In this document: piece by piece, positions 62,001-64,000 of the stretch
Numbering within the stretch: position 1 is the stretch's first letter
Layout of the letters: each line of letters begins with the position of its first letter
Translations under genes and position numbers: made by a program
Notes under the pieces: generated by a model
Databases searched by the model: none
Told to the model about the DNA's origin: nothing
The model's input: only the letters and a program-made list of their open reading frames with translations
NCBI GenBank assembly: GCA_035048495.1
Contig: CM068549.1
Location: 18,323,103 to 18,387,102, forward strand
Source: Euptelea pleiosperma
Lineage: Eukaryota > Streptophyta > Magnoliopsida > Ranunculales > Eupteleaceae
DNA: 64,000 nucleotides
Direction of reading: 5' to 3'

Positions 62001-63827
62001 TGCAATAATTTAGTTGTAGACCATCTTTCCCTTGGTAGTTTGACATTGTTTCCTGAGCTGTCCATTTCATTTCACTATTTGATCCCTGTACTCATCATTC
62101 TTTGCATTTTCTCTGGATTTGGCTCTTCGTGGGAAGCTCTTTCAGCACTACCACAATGAATGTGTGCTGTATGCATTCCATCTTGAGGACCTAGGGTCCG
62201 TGCCATGGCCCTCAATGATGCTTCTAGTGCTGACTTTGATATTGCGGTTTCACCAGTTTATTGTTGACTTCTAGTAGCTTCCCTCTCTTCGCTTTATCCA
62301 TGTGTAGACGTCACTCCCTTATTTCCATTTTCCTTTCTCATTCTCATCTTCACTTGGACACATTAGGTATTGTTTCTTCCACGTCAACACGTATTCCCAA
62401 ATTCTTCTTGAATTCTTAATTATAGAACAACTTGTTAAATGATAGGGTTTCAGCTTCTTTTTTCCTCTACGCCCTCATACTTAGGTGCAGATTTCGTTAG
62501 ATTGTCTAATTTATTGCTCTTTTACCTATTGAGTTGGCCTTACTCCCTTATCTTCTGATTCCCTCATGATTGTTTTTATTTTCTTTTAAATGCTCTCCAT
62601 TCCTCAAAATCTTCCTTCTTTGGGAAAAAAAAACCTCTTCTTCTTATTGTTACTAGATTTTCACTGGGAAGATGGTACTCTTTCCACCCGTATTCTACCA
62701 GTTCATCTGTTCATTTATATTTATTATTGTCGTTGTTATTATTATTATTATTAGTCTTTGAGGGGGAGGGGGGATGCTGTTGTTTATACAGTTAAAGACA
62801 GCATTTATGTCCCACCATTTGGATGAAGTTGTACAATTAGCACGAGCATAAAATCTAACAGGTTGGTTTGAGTGTAAGATCTTTGGTCTCATATTTTCCC
62901 AATGACTATGTACTTACTATTGTGAAAATTCATTGTCATTCTGTATTCATGCACTGGGTTACCCATGGATTACTGAATTTATTCTGACCTTACATTTTTT
63001 CCTTTTTCGTTTTAATATTCCTTCCATTAGAACGATTTAACTAGCCTAGTTTTGTAACCAACCATGTTGCATGAACAGGTGTCTCTCCAGGTGAAGGCAC
63101 AGGTGCAACCATGTCAGATGACGATGATGACCAGGCAGATAGTGACACCAACTTGTATGATGGAAGCTTGGAGGGGCCAGACAGCATGGGGTTTGGTCCT
63201 CTCATCCCAACCGAGAGTGAGAGGTCCTTGATGGAGCGTGTGAGGCAAGAGCTGAAGCATGAGCTGAAACAGGTGAGGATGGAATGCTTCAGTTTATTGT
63301 TCTATATGTTCAAGGTTGCTGATAAGTTCTCTGCCTATTAGGGTTACAAGGAGAAGATTGTGGACATAAGGGAGGAGATTCTACGTAAGAGAAGAGCAGG
63401 GAAACTCCCAGGAGACACTACGTCCCTCTTAAAGGCTTGGTGGCAGTCACATTCCAAGTGGCCGTACCCAACAGTAAGTCTTGCTTATCCTCCTTTATTG
63501 CTGCCAATTCAACTGGTTTTGTTGGTTTATCGACTCTCTAACCTCCATTGATTTTTTGAATCTTGTTTCAGGAGGAAGACAAGACAAGGCTGGTGCAGGA
63601 AACAGGTTTGCAATTAAAGCAGATTAATAACTGGTTCATCAACCAGAGGAAGAGGAACTGGCACAATAATCCTTCATCTTCGACGGTTATGAAGAGCAAA
63701 CGCAAGAGGTATTCTCACTAGAGCGTGTGTACCTATTAAAAGAATTGATAATATCAAGGGTCTCAGGCCAACTTAATTTTGAAAAAGAAGTAATGCAGGT
63801 GACAACAGCGGTGAACACTTCATGTAG
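53205..63827 (+). CDS. Class II KNOX homeobox protein, KNAT3-type
   Basis: Six exons join in frame: 53205-54017, 58208-58328, 63079-63272, 63342-63473, 63572-63708 and 63791-63827, giving 477 aa. KNAT3 of Arabidopsis is somewhat shorter. The order is an N-terminal Q/N/G-rich region (residues 1-195), KNOX1 (about 201-245, [20 protein letters not shown]), KNOX2 (about 265-311, [15 protein letters not shown]) and an acidic linker ([10 protein letters not shown], 323-332). The ELK domain (about 369-390) and a TALE homeodomain (about 391-453) follow, with the PYP loop (417-419) and recognition helix [16 protein letters not shown] proteins act in the nucleus as dimers with BELL partners; class II members act in differentiating tissue. 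Introns 1 and 2 are 4.2 and 4.75 kb and carry transposon debris. The last exon was placed because it restores the family's KSNAGDNSG tail; reading through would end in KRKRYSH. Confidence 0.95.
56004..56059. repeat. (CA)n(TA)n compound microsatellite
   Basis: About 43 bp of CA are followed by 13 bp of TA. They directly abut the left end of the foldback at 56060. Confidence 0.9.
56060..56424. repeat. Foldback element, family B, with CGGGGGACAACATT termini
   Basis: It begins CGGGGGACAACATTTTCATA and ends with the exact inverse TATGAAAATGTTGTCCCCCG. The pairing runs 25 bp without mismatch and continues imperfectly. Inside are the family B arms (TTGGTGAGGATGATCTCCTC, then TTTTTGTGAGGATGATCTCC). 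It lies in KNOX intron 1. Confidence 0.85.
59187..61467 (+). mobile_element. Decayed Ty1/copia internal region in KNOX intron 2
   Basis: Copia polyprotein blocks are visible in order. Reverse transcriptase: [18 protein letters not shown], then [18 protein letters not shown] and GHPCGFED, at about 59240-59445. The YVDD region reads [10 protein letters not shown] at about 59605. RNase H lies at about 60975-61060 ([20 protein letters not shown]), with the C-terminus HARxKHI-like [18 protein letters not shown] at about 61285. Several stops and frame changes, and an unrelated block between YVDD and RNase H (see the inverted repeat), show it is dead. A polypurine tract (TGAGGGAGAG) at 61458 precedes TGTTGGAGTC, the probable start of the 3' LTR. 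Confidence 0.85.
59621..60530. repeat. About 355-bp inverted repeat with 200-bp spacer inside the copia remnant
   Basis: The left arm (about 59621-59978) and the inverse right arm (about 60176-60530) share ATACCATATTTGTA-CACRGATCC, TAGTAGGATTRGAAGTGTAT, CATAGTGGATTGCC and AACCTCGTTA. The left arm starts in the copia RT frame and runs into LTR-like sequence. Identity is high but not perfect. Confidence 0.8.
61468..61735 (+). mobile_element. Probable 3' LTR of the copia remnant
   Basis: It starts TGTTGGAGTCATCACAGACT directly after the polypurine tract. It continues through a TATAAATAG sequence near 61710. The 3' boundary is not clear because a GCCTAGG-type repeat follows. No intact 5' LTR was found. 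Confidence 0.5.
61736..63078. other. Remainder of KNOX intron 2; nothing further recognised
   Basis: It is pyrimidine-rich, AT-rich intron sequence with a TTATTATTATTATTA run near 62735. It ends at the acceptor TTGCATGAACAG (63078). No exon-like block was seen. Confidence 0.6.
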
Positions 63828-64000
63828 ATGATGTCCACATTCAGACTCCACACCCTCAAACGAACCTTCCGTGCTTTCATATTCACTGGGAAAATTCAAC
63901 GTCAAGACACAGAATAGTGCATAGAAAATATAACAGAGTAGGGCTGCATGGCAACAACGCGAGTCCGCATGGAGATTTGTATTTTATTTATAAGGAAAGC

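Overview
This is nuclear DNA from a flowering plant. The evidence is GT-AG introns, three plant-specific gene families, LINE, copia and SINE debris, and dense foldback (MITE-like) elements. I could not fix the species. There is no prokaryotic, organellar or viral gene content. Layout: (1) 1-3650 holds the 3' part of a plus-strand gene of unknown function, with a charged coiled-coil region and a C-terminal DLNFPFEED motif; its first exon(s) lie to the left. (2) 3650-9290 is repeat-rich, with several copies of two foldback families, a GGCCC-rich repeat and a tRNA-derived SINE with a perfect 14-bp target-site duplication. (3) 9532-9855 is a small single-exon gene for a cysteine-containing plant protein of unknown function. 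(4) 11157-26626, minus strand, is a complete 14-exon ALF4 gene (ABERRANT LATERAL ROOT FORMATION 4, glomulin-like). I reconstruct 626 aa with every junction in frame. Its intron 12 is 6.4 kb and holds foldback elements and two LINE remnants in opposite orientations. (5) 26630-38800 is intergenic: a plant-mobile-domain remnant, several tandem arrays including a 121-bp satellite-like array, a possible 2.67-kb solo LTR and a CACTA-like terminus. (6) 38860-45300 holds gene fragments: a TRS120 (TRAPPII subunit) pseudogene with two nonsense codons and a frameshift, and unassigned exon-like pieces. A 617-bp TIR element with a 6-bp duplication and a 32-bp poly-C run also lie here. (7) 45300-53080 is intergenic repeats. 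(8) 53205-63827, plus strand, is a complete KNAT3-type class II KNOX homeobox gene. It has six exons and 477 aa, and its two introns of over 4 kb contain foldbacks and a decayed copia element with a roughly 355-bp inverted repeat. The intact genes (ALF4, the KNOX gene, the small ORF and the partial DLN-motif gene) are unrelated neighbours, not a pathway cluster. The most unusual signal is modular foldback elements. At least two hairpin families share a conserved stem core but carry different outer terminal inverted repeats from copy to copy; one sits about 1 kb upstream of the KNOX start codon.
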